Below are positions 17,114 through 25,861 of a stretch of DNA of 64,000 bases, one piece after another. Source of the stretch: Spirosoma sordidisoli. Lineage in GTDB: Bacteria; Bacteroidota; Bacteroidia; Cytophagales; Spirosomataceae. Position 1 is the stretch's first letter. Each line of letters starts with the position of its first letter. The stretch covers positions 434,001-498,000 of the forward strand of contig NZ_SBLB01000001.1 in NCBI RefSeq assembly GCF_004138325.1, given 5' to 3'. The notes under the pieces are model-generated. The model did no database searches. It worked only from the letters and a program-made list of their open reading frames with translations, and was not told the DNA's origin. A program made the position numbers and the translations under genes.

Positions 17114-18467
17114 AGGCGCCCCGGTCGCGACCGCTACCGGCCGGCCGGGCTTTTTTAAGCAGATCGGTAGGCAGCGGCACGTCGGCGGAGCCTGAATGCA
17201 GGGCAGGACTGCCCTTAGCCAGCCGGAAATTACCCGTCAGCAGGTCGGGGCGCGGGTCAATAAAGCGGGGGTCTCCCACCCGGTCGTTAGGCCCCGTAAA
17301 GATTGTCTGGGCCGTTGGGTACAGGTTATAATCCCAGCGGATGTTGGTATTGCGGTTGTTGGAGGTGACCTGACCACCGGGGCGCGGCACGATAATGTTG
17401 TTCAGAATCACCACGTCGTCGGAGCGGTTGGGAAACAGTTCCTGGTAGCCCACGATGCCGCCGTTATGGTAGGTGGTATTGTTGATGATGTCGACATGCC
17501 GCGTCCGGAAGGTGTGGATGCCCGACCCACCGTTGTAGGCACTCAGGTTGTTGGCAATCAGGGCACGGCCTTTCCACTCGGGCCGGGCGGGTTTGGGATC
17601 GGGGGCGGGCTGGGTCACCGTCTGGCTGGCAGGCTTCACCACGGCGTCGGCATTGGGGTTAGTGGCACCGTTGGCCGTGTTCTGGTCGGTCACGTCGAGC
17701 AGGATACCGTTTCCGTCGCTTAGTTTGTTGATGCGCTCCCACGGCACGAGGGTCTTGTTGTTCCAGACCCGGTTGCGCTGGATAACGATGTGGTAGCCGG
17801 GCGCATCATCGAAGGCCCAGTTGTTGAGGGTGGTAATACCCGATCCGCCGTAGCGCATAAACCAGGCATTGTCGAACACGGTACAGTCTTCGACGGTCAG
17901 GTAATCCATTTCGATCCCGACAATGCCTCCGCCGGGGCATTTACCCACCGTGCAGTTGCGGATTATGAGGTGGTGTGGCTTGCTGCCAGGCGGGTTGTTG
18001 CGGCCGTTGAAAAAGATACCGTTGGTGTTAAAACCGGGGTCGGGCTTTGGCTTTTTGGCGTCTTCCTGCGCCTTCAGCAACACAATCGAATCGTTCCGGC
18101 CCGTTACCGACAGGCCATCGAGGATGTGGTACGAGCCAGACACCTGAATACCGCACCAGCCCACGGGCCGGATGTCGGGTTGGTGGCCGGGCCGTGCTTT
18201 CCAGGTTATCCAGGCACCGGGTTTGCCCGAACGAGTGATATTCAGCACCGCGCTGCCGTTACCGGTGTCGGTGTTGGTATAGATCCCATTGCCGATCAGC
18301 ACCACATCGCCGGGTTCTACCAGACCGGCGGCTTTCTGTAAACTACGAAAGGCTGTTTTCTCCGATTTGCCGTCGTTGGCATCGTTGCCGGTGCCGGATA
18401 CGTACCAGGTCTGGGCCGAGACGAATGGGGTAGTTAAGAGCAGAACGAGTAAAAGCAATTGATTCAT
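17103..18467 (-). CDS. exported right-handed parallel beta-helix protein (pectate-lyase-like fold)
   Basis: The 454-residue protein has a signal peptide (cleaved after FVSA near 18), then WYVSGTGNDANDGKSEKTAF, the entry motif of many exported beta-helix proteins. Repeated short strands with Asn ladders follow (HHLIIRNCTV, DYLTVEDCTVFDN, YHIVIQRNRVWNN, VDIINNTTYHNG, VVILNNIIV), as in polysaccharide lyase families 1 and 9 and related binding proteins. The tail (VGDPRFIDP...FRLAKGSPALHSG...RDRGAFEQ) is the common ending of this type. Lyase activity is possible but I cannot point to a catalytic residue. The gene overlaps the isomerase gene downstream by 11 bp. The 198 bp upstream, to the GH38-like gene, hold a weak hairpin near 18629-18648 and nothing else I recognise. 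Confidence 0.75.
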   Translation of the reverse strand: MNQLLLLVLLLTTPFVSAQTWYVSGTGNDANDGKSEKTAFRSLQKAAGLVEPGDVVLIGNGIYTNTDTGNGSAVLNITRSGKPGAWITWKARPGHQPDIRPVGWCGIQVSGSYHILDGLSVTGRNDSIVLLKAQEDAKKPKPDPGFNTNGIFFNGRNNPPGSKPHHLIIRNCTVGKCPGGGIVGIEMDYLTVEDCTVFDNAWFMRYGGSGITTLNNWAFDDAPGYHIVIQRNRVWNNKTLVPWERINKLSDGNGILLDVTDQNTANGATNPNADAVVKPASQTVTQPAPDPKPARPEWKGRALIANNLSAYNGGSGIHTFRTRHVDIINNTTYHNGGIVGYQELFPNRSDDVVILNNIIVPRPGGQVTSNNRNTNIRWDYNLYPTAQTIFTGPNDRVGDPRFIDPRPDLLTGNFRLAKGSPALHSGSADVPLPTDLLKKARPAGSGRDRGAFEQ

Positions 18468-18665
18468 GGCGAATAGGTCTGTTTCACAACTAGTTGGTTG
18501 GTCCGGGATGTGTGGCTCTCCGGGATTGTCTGCCCTTCCTGCTTTACCCTTTTAGCTGATAAACGGAGCGACTGTCCGTTTTTCCCGGCTTTGGTGCCAG
18601 GCTGGTGTACGCTCCGCGGTCGTTCTGTCGGGTAAGCGGCTTTACCCGCCTGTCAGTCAACTTGC

Positions 18666-21311
18666 TTACCGCTGCACCTGCAGGCGATAGGTATTCAGCT
18701 GACTAGGCGCAAACGGTAGGGTGAGCCTGCCTTTCCTCGGGGATAAGGGGCGCTCGTTCGTTTCGATGTGCGTGGTCTGCCAGGCGCGGCTGATGGGCAT
18801 GGCCAGTCGAAGCGTTGGTGCCATGGCGGTGTGGGTTATGTTCCAGAACCGGGCAATCAGGCCGTTGCTGATCCCCTCCTCGCTGGTTTTCAGCCCCCAC
18901 AGCAGCACGTTCCTGTCCGAAACCGTCAGCAGCGAATACGTCATCGGAGGATAGTTGCCGACGAGGCCGGTTACCGCACCGGTTACCAGCGGGTTCTGGT
19001 GCTCGAGTGCAAATCGCATGGCTGCCTGCGCATCGAAAGCCGCCGGGTGGGTGGTGAGCGCAAACTGGTACCGAAACGCGGTGGCTCCGTTCTGCTGCCG
19101 GATCCCCAGCTCCGGCCCGTCGACCTGCCCCCCCGCCAGCGCGTTCAGCTGGGGCGACTGCTCCCAGAGTGAATCAACGGTGCTGCCGCCGAGCCTGAAG
19201 AAGCTGCAATCCAGGTTGGAGAGGGTTACCCCATACGCAGCTTCGCTTAGGTCGGCAAAATGATTAAACGTGAGCCAGTCGTAGCGGGCGGGTCCCGTTC
19301 CGGCTGCTCCGCCGGTGCGGCTCCGGTTGGCATAGTGTCCACCCCGGCGTTCTTCCCGGGCGGTAAGAACGGCTCCCAGCTCTTCGTGGCGGGTTGTTGG
19401 CCTGGTCAGATTGAACGAAAACGCCCAGGTTTTTATATCACCGAAATTCGCCTGGATACTGTCTTCAATATCAATACGGGCCGGGCCGGTCGGCTTGCCC
19501 TGGTGGCTGCTCTTGTACAGGGTTACCCGAACCGTATGCGGAACGGGGTCGCTGGAAACGGCTTTGAGCGTGACCGATACCGCCCCGGCATTTTCGACCT
19601 CAACCTTTTGGCCGGCATCCGGATTGACCGTTCCCAGGTCGTTGAGAAACCGCCCGCCAACGGGTTGAACAACCGGCCGGTTGCCGGCCCGACGATCAAC
19701 CAGATCGCTGATAACCCCGGATGGACGCAGCCGAAGCCGATAGTACGCATTTTCGATGACATCGCTGGTCACCTTAGCCGCCATGGGCTGAGGACGGGGT
19801 GTAGCGTTTTGAATCTCGAAGACTTTATACCCCACCGAAGGCACGTTTTCGGCCCAGATCCGCAGATAGGCTCGCCCCCCTTTTTGAATGACCTGACTGG
19901 CTACTTCGTTGTTTTCTGCCAGGTCAATAACCCGCACTGGCCGGGTCGACGGTAACGGCAAGTCAGCTGCGTCACTCCGGGACCAGCTTAAGGAATTAAA
20001 AACGTAAAACCGCCGGGCGGTCGCGTCGGCCGCCCTGATCTGACGGCCCAGCGCCCTGACCGACCGGCTGTAGAGCGTATCGACGTAGCGGCTGATGGTG
20101 CCCTGCTGCCGAAGCTGCCAGTTAGCCCGCTCCTGGCGCGTCACGGGTCCGTCGGCCGTCCAGTTGTGTTCCCAGTAGAGCCCATAGGCATCCCAGGCCT
20201 GCTGGCGAGCGGGAGTCAGGTCGGCCGCGAAGGCAGTGTCGTTGAGTGACACCAATGCCGCCAGGGCTTCGGCCGAGCGGAGCTTTTCGGTAGCCCGGCG
20301 CACCTGGGCCGTAGTCTCGTTCATGGATACGGGGTACAGATCCCATTCGTTGCCGTAACTCACCGACTCGCTGGGCAGGCTGGGGTAGCTTCGCTCCACA
20401 TCCCGAAAGAAATCTTCTTCGTTAGACACCCGAACCCGGCGCGTGGGCGTCGTACCGGTTTGGGCAGCGGCAATAAAGGCGGGGGCCTGAAATGTACTCA
20501 GGTCGTCCCAGCCGTAGCCGAAGGCCCCCGCCACGTTGTACGGATACGCTGACTGCGCCGATACCGTATCGCAAAGCGCCGTCAGGCCATCGATGGTGTG
20601 AGCAAAATTGGCGGCAATGCCGGCGGTTTTGCGCAGGGGTCGGGTCTCGCTGTAGCCGCCCAGCCCCGTGTTTTCGCCAATGAGGCTGTACCATTTCATG
20701 ATCACACTCCGCCCGTCGGGGCCCATATAGCGGTACAGCTGGTGCGGCCGGTGGGCCAGACTGGTCCTGGAAAGCCGGCTGGCACAGCCGCAAACGCCCC
20801 GCCAGCTGTATTTCGCGCCCGACCCGGCCCAGAGCGAACTCAGGCCCATGGGCAGGGTTTGATTTTCCATGGCGATGGCCATCGGGAACCGCAGCGTGTA
20901 CTGGCGCTCCAGCTTCCCGGCATAGTACATACCCCGCAGCATAGCTTCGGTGGGCTGCCCGCCGTAGGTACTCACCACCGAATTCAGCGGGCTGCTGATG
21001 TGCCCCGACCGGATCGCGTTCATCAGCCGGTCAAACTGAGCCGGACTACGGTAGGTCTGGTACGTTCTAAGCCAGTAGCTACCGTCGCAGTTCCACCGCG
21101 CCTGAAAGTCGTCGGGGTTATGTCTTGTCGAATCGATCTGGCGCAGGTAGTAATCGAGCATTTGCACGAAGGCCGAGTCGTACCGGGCTTCGCTGGCCGT
21201 CCACATATAATCCGTGTGGTCGTCGTTGGCCAGGTAAAGTCGTTTAACAGCCTGCGCCCGAACGGTCGAAACCGAAGCCGCTAACGAAACGATCAGAAGA
21301 AGTGTTTTCAT
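18666..21311 (-). CDS. exported GH38-like alpha-mannosidase-superfamily protein, copy 1
   Basis: The 881-residue protein has a signal peptide (cleaved near VRAQ, 20) and then RLYLANDDHTDYMWT. The HTD...W pattern matches the N-terminal zinc-binding H-x-D...W motif of GH38. The middle part has the cysteine-rich GVCGCASRLS and DGRSVIMKWYS segments, and the last 300 residues are beta-rich like the GH38 C-terminal domain (SVGYKVFEI, IDIEDSIQANFGD). It should cleave alpha-mannosides in the periplasm, but the branch is divergent, so substrate is uncertain. It is a close full-length paralogue of the gene at 42625. It follows the SIS gene by 19 bp in the ROK/EamA/SIS operon. Confidence 0.68.
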   Translation of the reverse strand: MKTLLLIVSLAASVSTVRAQAVKRLYLANDDHTDYMWTASEARYDSAFVQMLDYYLRQIDSTRHNPDDFQARWNCDGSYWLRTYQTYRSPAQFDRLMNAIRSGHISSPLNSVVSTYGGQPTEAMLRGMYYAGKLERQYTLRFPMAIAMENQTLPMGLSSLWAGSGAKYSWRGVCGCASRLSRTSLAHRPHQLYRYMGPDGRSVIMKWYSLIGENTGLGGYSETRPLRKTAGIAANFAHTIDGLTALCDTVSAQSAYPYNVAGAFGYGWDDLSTFQAPAFIAAAQTGTTPTRRVRVSNEEDFFRDVERSYPSLPSESVSYGNEWDLYPVSMNETTAQVRRATEKLRSAEALAALVSLNDTAFAADLTPARQQAWDAYGLYWEHNWTADGPVTRQERANWQLRQQGTISRYVDTLYSRSVRALGRQIRAADATARRFYVFNSLSWSRSDAADLPLPSTRPVRVIDLAENNEVASQVIQKGGRAYLRIWAENVPSVGYKVFEIQNATPRPQPMAAKVTSDVIENAYYRLRLRPSGVISDLVDRRAGNRPVVQPVGGRFLNDLGTVNPDAGQKVEVENAGAVSVTLKAVSSDPVPHTVRVTLYKSSHQGKPTGPARIDIEDSIQANFGDIKTWAFSFNLTRPTTRHEELGAVLTAREERRGGHYANRSRTGGAAGTGPARYDWLTFNHFADLSEAAYGVTLSNLDCSFFRLGGSTVDSLWEQSPQLNALAGGQVDGPELGIRQQNGATAFRYQFALTTHPAAFDAQAAMRFALEHQNPLVTGAVTGLVGNYPPMTYSLLTVSDRNVLLWGLKTSEEGISNGLIARFWNITHTAMAPTLRLAMPISRAWQTTHIETNERPLSPRKGRLTLPFAPSQLNTYRLQVQR

Positions 21312-21330
21312 GAACTCGGCCCGGAACCTG

Positions 21331-22254
21331 TTAGATGGCTTCTGTTACTTTACCGCCCACCACGAACGTTTCGCCGATGTTCATTCCCTGCGCCATGTAA
21401 TACGCCATGAAATTGAACGGCACGATGGTGTGCAGGATAGAAAACGGTTCGGCCACATCGTCGGGAGCTTCTACCGTCAGCACCTGCGCCCCGGCCCGCT
21501 CAACCCGCTCCGACAGCCGACGGGTGCGGTCGTAGGTGGCTCCCTTCGCCAGGATCTGAATCAGAAGGCTATTCGTCGCCGTTTCTTTGGGGCCGTGGTC
21601 GTACTGCGCCATGGCCAGCCCCTGAAACGAGAGTTTGGTGCTTTCGCTCAGGATCAGAGCGGCTTCGTGGGCCGTGCCGATATTGGGACCGCTGCCTGTT
21701 ACGTACATACCGTGCATCGGATGCTGCTGCCGCAGGGCCAGTACCCGCTCGGCCAGCTGCTGCCCCTGCTCGTGGTACTGCCCGAAGCGTTCGGTCAGTT
21801 GCCGCACGGCCGCATCGGGCAACAACCCAAACCCCCGGAAGAGGGCAACGAGGGTGTTGACGTAGGTTTTGGACGATGAATACTGCTCCAGCCCCGCCCC
21901 GATGGCTACCACACGAGCCACGTTGGGGGCAGTACACAAGTCGCTGGCGGGATTGTTGGACACGGCCACGTACTGATCAAACAGGTCGCGGCACCACAGC
22001 ACTTCGCTGCTCTGGCCCGACTGCGACAGCAGCACGGCCATGGGCGCCCGCTCGTCCCTGGCCAGGTAATACACGTACTCCGAAGCCAGTTGGGGGAAAA
22101 TGGGCAGACCCAGGTAGCTGAAGGCCAGGGGCGCAAAATACGACGAGCCCATACCGAGATACGGCACGTGTAGCGGCAGCGGGTCGACCGGGCTGCGGAG
22201 TCCTTCGCGGGCCCGGTCGGGAATTTCCAGAATTTCGGCAAGTACAGGATTCAT
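21331..22254 (-). CDS. SIS-domain sugar isomerase/deaminase-like protein
   Basis: About 307 residues from the chosen ATG (MNPVLAEIL at 22254); an upstream start would overlap the EamA gene. Two SIS domains, as in the isomerase half of GlmS and in AgaS-type deaminases, are marked by LLSQSGQSSEVLW (phosphosugar-binding Ser/Gly loop) and YVTGSGPNIGTAHEAALILSE-like sequence further on (GTAHEAALILSESTKL). The C-terminal Lys-rich loop of true GlmS is not evident. The protein probably isomerises or deaminates a phosphorylated amino sugar in the cytoplasm. It lies between an EamA permease (4 bp upstream) and the GH38-like enzyme. With the ROK kinase this suggests amino-sugar catabolism. Confidence 0.78.
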   Translation of the reverse strand: MNPVLAEILEIPDRAREGLRSPVDPLPLHVPYLGMGSSYFAPLAFSYLGLPIFPQLASEYVYYLARDERAPMAVLLSQSGQSSEVLWCRDLFDQYVAVSNNPASDLCTAPNVARVVAIGAGLEQYSSSKTYVNTLVALFRGFGLLPDAAVRQLTERFGQYHEQGQQLAERVLALRQQHPMHGMYVTGSGPNIGTAHEAALILSESTKLSFQGLAMAQYDHGPKETATNSLLIQILAKGATYDRTRRLSERVERAGAQVLTVEAPDDVAEPFSILHTIVPFNFMAYYMAQGMNIGETFVVGGKVTEAI

Positions 22255-22258
22255 ACGT

Positions 22259-23179
22259 TCAGGGATTGGCGACGGGCACACCGTCAGCCGGTACGTTTTC
22301 TTTTTCGTAGGAAAGGGTCAGCGCCCCCGCGACGGCGAGCGCGATACCCAGCGACTCCGTTACGGATACACTTTCGTTCAGAAAGACAATGGCCAGCCCG
22401 ATGGTGAAAACGGGTTGCAGCGCCCCGGCAATGGTCGTTACTTTAGACGCTTTCCCTTCGGCCCCGTAGGCCACAAAACTAGCCAGTACACCCAGTCCGT
22501 TCAGCATACCGGCCAGCGAACCGAGGCCCAGGGTTTGGGTTGAGAGGTTGAGGTCGGCCAGGCCCAGGCCTGCGAACACGAGCGCAATCATCACCGACGA
22601 CAGGATAAAGCTCACGTACGACCACTCGGCCGATATATGGTTGGTCGTTTCTTTCTGAGCCGCACTGAACACACCCCAGAAAAACAAGGCGATCAGCGAG
22701 TATACAAGCCACGGACTAAGGCCCAGACTGGTAAAAAAAGCGGTTGGATTGTCGAACAGCAGCGATTCGCCCGAGAGCATGACTACCGCCGGAATGGCCA
22801 GCAGAATGCCAAGCGCGTTGAGCCAGTTAAGTTTTTCCTTAAACACCAGCAGCGCAATCGCAATGGTAACGAGTGGGTAGAGGTTGGTTACGGGAATAAC
22901 AATAGCCGCCAGCCCACCGGCCGTGAACGCCTGATAGACGGCTACATTGCCCGCTACGGCCAGGGCGCCGGCCACCAGCCCCCAGCCAATGCCCCGGCGG
23001 TTCGGGCGCTGCGTCCTGAGTTTGCGGAGGATGAGGGGCAGCGTCAGCAGCATCCCGGCGCTGAACAGCACATGGTTGGCAAACGGCGACACCTGGTCGG
23101 AAATCAGCTTGGCCACCACGCCCCAGGTGCCCCAGAAAAAGGCCGCGGCTATCGAGTACAAAATCCAGGATTTCATCAT
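22259..23179 (-). CDS. EamA/DMT-family permease
   Basis: About 306 residues with ten predicted helices in two EamA halves. SIAAAFFWGTWGVVAKLIS at the N-terminus and YSLIALFFWGVFSAAQKE at the start of the second half are the repeated EamA openings. Start ATG at 23179 (MMKSWILY) is chosen because the longer version adds a poor N-terminus. Substrates of this family range from sugars to amino acids and drugs. Its place between a ROK kinase and a SIS isomerase points to uptake of a sugar or amino sugar (inference). Confidence 0.8.
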   Translation of the reverse strand: MMKSWILYSIAAAFFWGTWGVVAKLISDQVSPFANHVLFSAGMLLTLPLILRKLRTQRPNRRGIGWGLVAGALAVAGNVAVYQAFTAGGLAAIVIPVTNLYPLVTIAIALLVFKEKLNWLNALGILLAIPAVVMLSGESLLFDNPTAFFTSLGLSPWLVYSLIALFFWGVFSAAQKETTNHISAEWSYVSFILSSVMIALVFAGLGLADLNLSTQTLGLGSLAGMLNGLGVLASFVAYGAEGKASKVTTIAGALQPVFTIGLAIVFLNESVSVTESLGIALAVAGALTLSYEKENVPADGVPVANP

Positions 23180-23244
23180 AATGAATGGTACTAGAAACGG
23201 GTGACACGGAAAACCAACCAACCAATTCGTGTTTACGTTCTTAC

Positions 23245-24171
23245 TTATGTTTGCTCAGTGAAGAGGGCGGCACCGCCCAGAATACCAGCCTGCTCGCCCA
23301 GTTCAGAAACAGCGACCCGGGTTTTGTACGCCTTGTATGGATTGAGCAGACTGGGTGTATGCAGCTGGTCGGTCAAGTGCTGGAGTCCTTTCGCAATACC
23401 TCCGCCCAGCACAATAAGGTCGGGTGCGTAGAGATTGATGTAGTTGTCGATGCCAGTTTTCAAATAGCCTACGTACTCGTCAATGATCGCCCTGGCGTCG
23501 TCATTGCCTGCCAGCTGCTGACTGAAAATGGTTTCGGCAGTCGGTGGTACTGTCGGATAGGTCGCTGCCCAGGCCCGGCGGCTGGCAATTCGCTGGATAC
23601 CCGCCGAGGAAACCAGCGACTCCAGGCAACCCGTTTTACCGCAGTAGCATACGGCATCACTGCTTACAACGGTCAGGTGCCCCCCCATGTGGGCAAACGG
23701 AAGCGAGCCATCCAGCCGCCCGTCGATGGTGAAGCCCAGCCCTAAGCCGGTGCCCAGCGTCAGCACCAGCACCCGACTAACTCCCCGCCCCTGCCCGTAG
23801 AGCGCTTCGCCCAGGGCTACCACCCGCGCGTCGTTGTCGAGCCGGCAGGGCAGGCCATGCTGCCGCGTGATGAGATCGGCGAGAGGATAGTCTTCCATGA
23901 AGTCGAGAAAGCCGTAAGTCGAATCGACCACACCACCGGCAAAAACGAAGCCGGGCACGCCGATGCCCACCCCCGCCACCTCAGTCTCCTCGGCTGCGGC
24001 CCGGTCGGTAAACAGACGGATGGCTTCCCCGATCAGGGCCAGAAAACGCCCGCCGTCTCTGGTTTCGGTCGGGGTGATATGCATGGCTTCAACCCGCCCG
24101 CTGGCGAGGTTGACCAGGCCAATTTTGGTGCGGGTTCCGCCAATGTCAATACCAATTGCGTGGGTTTTCAC
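23245..24171 (-). CDS. ROK-family sugar kinase
   Basis: The 308-residue cytoplasmic kinase has the ATP-binding DIGGTRTKIGLV at 9-20, catalytic Asp114 in LDNDAR, TLGTGLGLG at 138-146, and the ROK zinc motif CYCGKTGCLE at 175-184. Length is standard. ROK members phosphorylate glucose, N-acetylmannosamine, N-acetylglucosamine, fructose or mannose. The SIS isomerase downstream makes an amino sugar or mannose-type substrate plausible. It is the first gene of a minus-strand operon ROK, EamA, SIS, GH38-like, beta-helix, isomerase. The 148 bp upstream must hold the operon promoter and also the end of the PUL operon. Confidence 0.85.
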   Translation of the reverse strand: MKTHAIGIDIGGTRTKIGLVNLASGRVEAMHITPTETRDGGRFLALIGEAIRLFTDRAAAEETEVAGVGIGVPGFVFAGGVVDSTYGFLDFMEDYPLADLITRQHGLPCRLDNDARVVALGEALYGQGRGVSRVLVLTLGTGLGLGFTIDGRLDGSLPFAHMGGHLTVVSSDAVCYCGKTGCLESLVSSAGIQRIASRRAWAATYPTVPPTAETIFSQQLAGNDDARAIIDEYVGYLKTGIDNYINLYAPDLIVLGGGIAKGLQHLTDQLHTPSLLNPYKAYKTRVAVSELGEQAGILGGAALFTEQT

Positions 24172-24319
24172 AGAAGGTCAATGGTAAAGTTAAACGAAGG
24201 GATCCGGTGCCCGCGAATCCGTCATTCTGCAAAACAGCGCGCTGTCGGTTTTTTCCCGGTTTTGGCCGTGTCATTTCAGTCGGCCAACGGACTGTACCGT
24301 TGCTTTGCCACGTACCGAT

Positions 24320-25837
24320 TTACTGGAGCTTAACCAGACTTTTATCGGCAATCAGGATAGGCGCGTCGTAGACCGGCATGTTGGTAAAGGTATAGGTCGA
24401 GCCCGTCTTTTTCCACTGACCCGCCGGAATCTCGTACACGCCCCCGCTGATGAGGTCGACGTAGACCGGCTGGTCGAAGTGGCCGTTGATAAAGGTAAAA
24501 GTCAGGTTGCGGGTCTTGTTGGAGTCCGTGGGGATATACTCGTCGGACCAGATGGTGTAGACCTGTTTCCCGGTGTTTTTGTGTCGGTAGCCGTACACCG
24601 CCAGGCTGCGGTCGGTGCTGCGGCTGTAGACCACCTCCGATTGATCGGCGGGCAGGTAGGCGTTGTTGTACGACGGCTTCAGTTTCTTCAGCCGCTCCAG
24701 CGAGTTATCGAAAATCGACGTTACGTGCTGAATGGCGTAATAGGCCATTTTTGGCCGGATGGCCCGCTTGGTCGAGTCGGATTTGATAATGCCCTTGTAG
24801 TTAAGCCGGTTGATAGGGCCGCTGGTATAGGCCATTTCGATGAGCCCGAAAATACTCGTTTCAATGTCGTGACCCAGGTCGCCGAGCATCCGGCGCAGGT
24901 CCCATTTAGCCTGGGTCAGCTCGCTCCAGTCGTAGTCCCAGAGGGCGCCCCGGCCGCTTCCGCCCCCCGAGGGACAGCCGTTTTCGCCCTGCCGCAACGG
25001 AATGCCGGGCGCGTACTTGTCGAGCACCGCCCGCAGCTTCATCACCTTGCCGTAGTGTGAATCGGGGTTGTAGACGTAGTCGTGATAGGTGAAGTTATCG
25101 AACAGAAGAATCTTTTTACGGTCGGCCAGGATCTTAAAAAACCGGTCGGCATAGTCGAGATCGATGTGGCCCATGGCCAGGCCCGACACCCGCGCTTCGG
25201 GCTGAATACGCTTGATGATATCGACAGTACGGATGGTCAGGGCCGCAAATTTGTCGGGCGTGTTTTCCTGGTTGTCGCCAAAGTTGGGTTCGTTCCAGAT
25301 CTCCCAGTCGACGACTTTGTTTTTGTACCGCTTCACCATGGCCTCCACCCAGCGGTCCCAGGCCGCCAGAGCCTCCGGCGAGGTTGGTACGCCCGCGCCG
25401 AGGTTGGCCCCGCCCCCGTTGGGATAGTTATGGTTGCCGTAGGAGGTCTGCAGCCAGGGCTGGAAGCCGCGCCGGTGGGCATCGTCAATGATGTGGTCGA
25501 GCCAGGCCCAGTCGTACTGCCCCTTTACGTTTTCGGTCTTGTCCCAGCCCGCCTGCATCCGCAGCCGTTTGATACCGAGGGGGGCGATGTACGCTTTGTA
25601 CTGGTCGTAGTCGGTGAAGTCGCGGTCCATCGTCTCGCAGCCGATCAGCCAGTTAGACCCCGTAATCTCACTGGTGGAGCGGGGTTTTACGGTACCGATG
25701 CGGGGCATGGTAACGGCAAAATCGGTTTTCACCCGGTCGGGACGGGTGTCGATGGGCTGGGCAGTCGCAGGTTCACCCATCAGGGTCAGCAGGCTGGTCG
25801 CCAGGGCAATGGTGGATGTAAAGAAGGTGGTTCTCAT
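24320..25837 (-). CDS. exported GH39-like (clan GH-A) glycoside hydrolase, paralogue A
   Basis: The 505-residue protein has a signal peptide ending near residue 26 (EPATAQ). The TIM barrel carries WEIWNEPN (acid/base Glu183) and LRQGENG (nucleophile Glu285), the retaining clan GH-A pair. A C-terminal beta domain ends in MPVYDAPILIADKSL. Closest known pattern is GH39 (beta-xylosidase/iduronidase group) but the fit is not exact, so the bond cleaved is unknown. It is the last gene of the PUL operon, 24 bp after a heparinase-type lyase, and one of three paralogues (also 39518 and 41060). The hairpin CAACGG..CCGTTG at 24285-24302 could mark the operon end. Confidence 0.75.
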   Translation of the reverse strand: MRTTFFTSTIALATSLLTLMGEPATAQPIDTRPDRVKTDFAVTMPRIGTVKPRSTSEITGSNWLIGCETMDRDFTDYDQYKAYIAPLGIKRLRMQAGWDKTENVKGQYDWAWLDHIIDDAHRRGFQPWLQTSYGNHNYPNGGGANLGAGVPTSPEALAAWDRWVEAMVKRYKNKVVDWEIWNEPNFGDNQENTPDKFAALTIRTVDIIKRIQPEARVSGLAMGHIDLDYADRFFKILADRKKILLFDNFTYHDYVYNPDSHYGKVMKLRAVLDKYAPGIPLRQGENGCPSGGGSGRGALWDYDWSELTQAKWDLRRMLGDLGHDIETSIFGLIEMAYTSGPINRLNYKGIIKSDSTKRAIRPKMAYYAIQHVTSIFDNSLERLKKLKPSYNNAYLPADQSEVVYSRSTDRSLAVYGYRHKNTGKQVYTIWSDEYIPTDSNKTRNLTFTFINGHFDQPVYVDLISGGVYEIPAGQWKKTGSTYTFTNMPVYDAPILIADKSLVKLQ

Positions 25838-25861
25838 GGTGGTACAACTAGCGAGTTAGGG

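Noticed and set aside
18629-18648. Terminator CGGGTAA...TTACCCG after GH38-like copy 1
   Set aside because: The stem is only 7 bp and has no T-run, so it is too weak to call as a feature.
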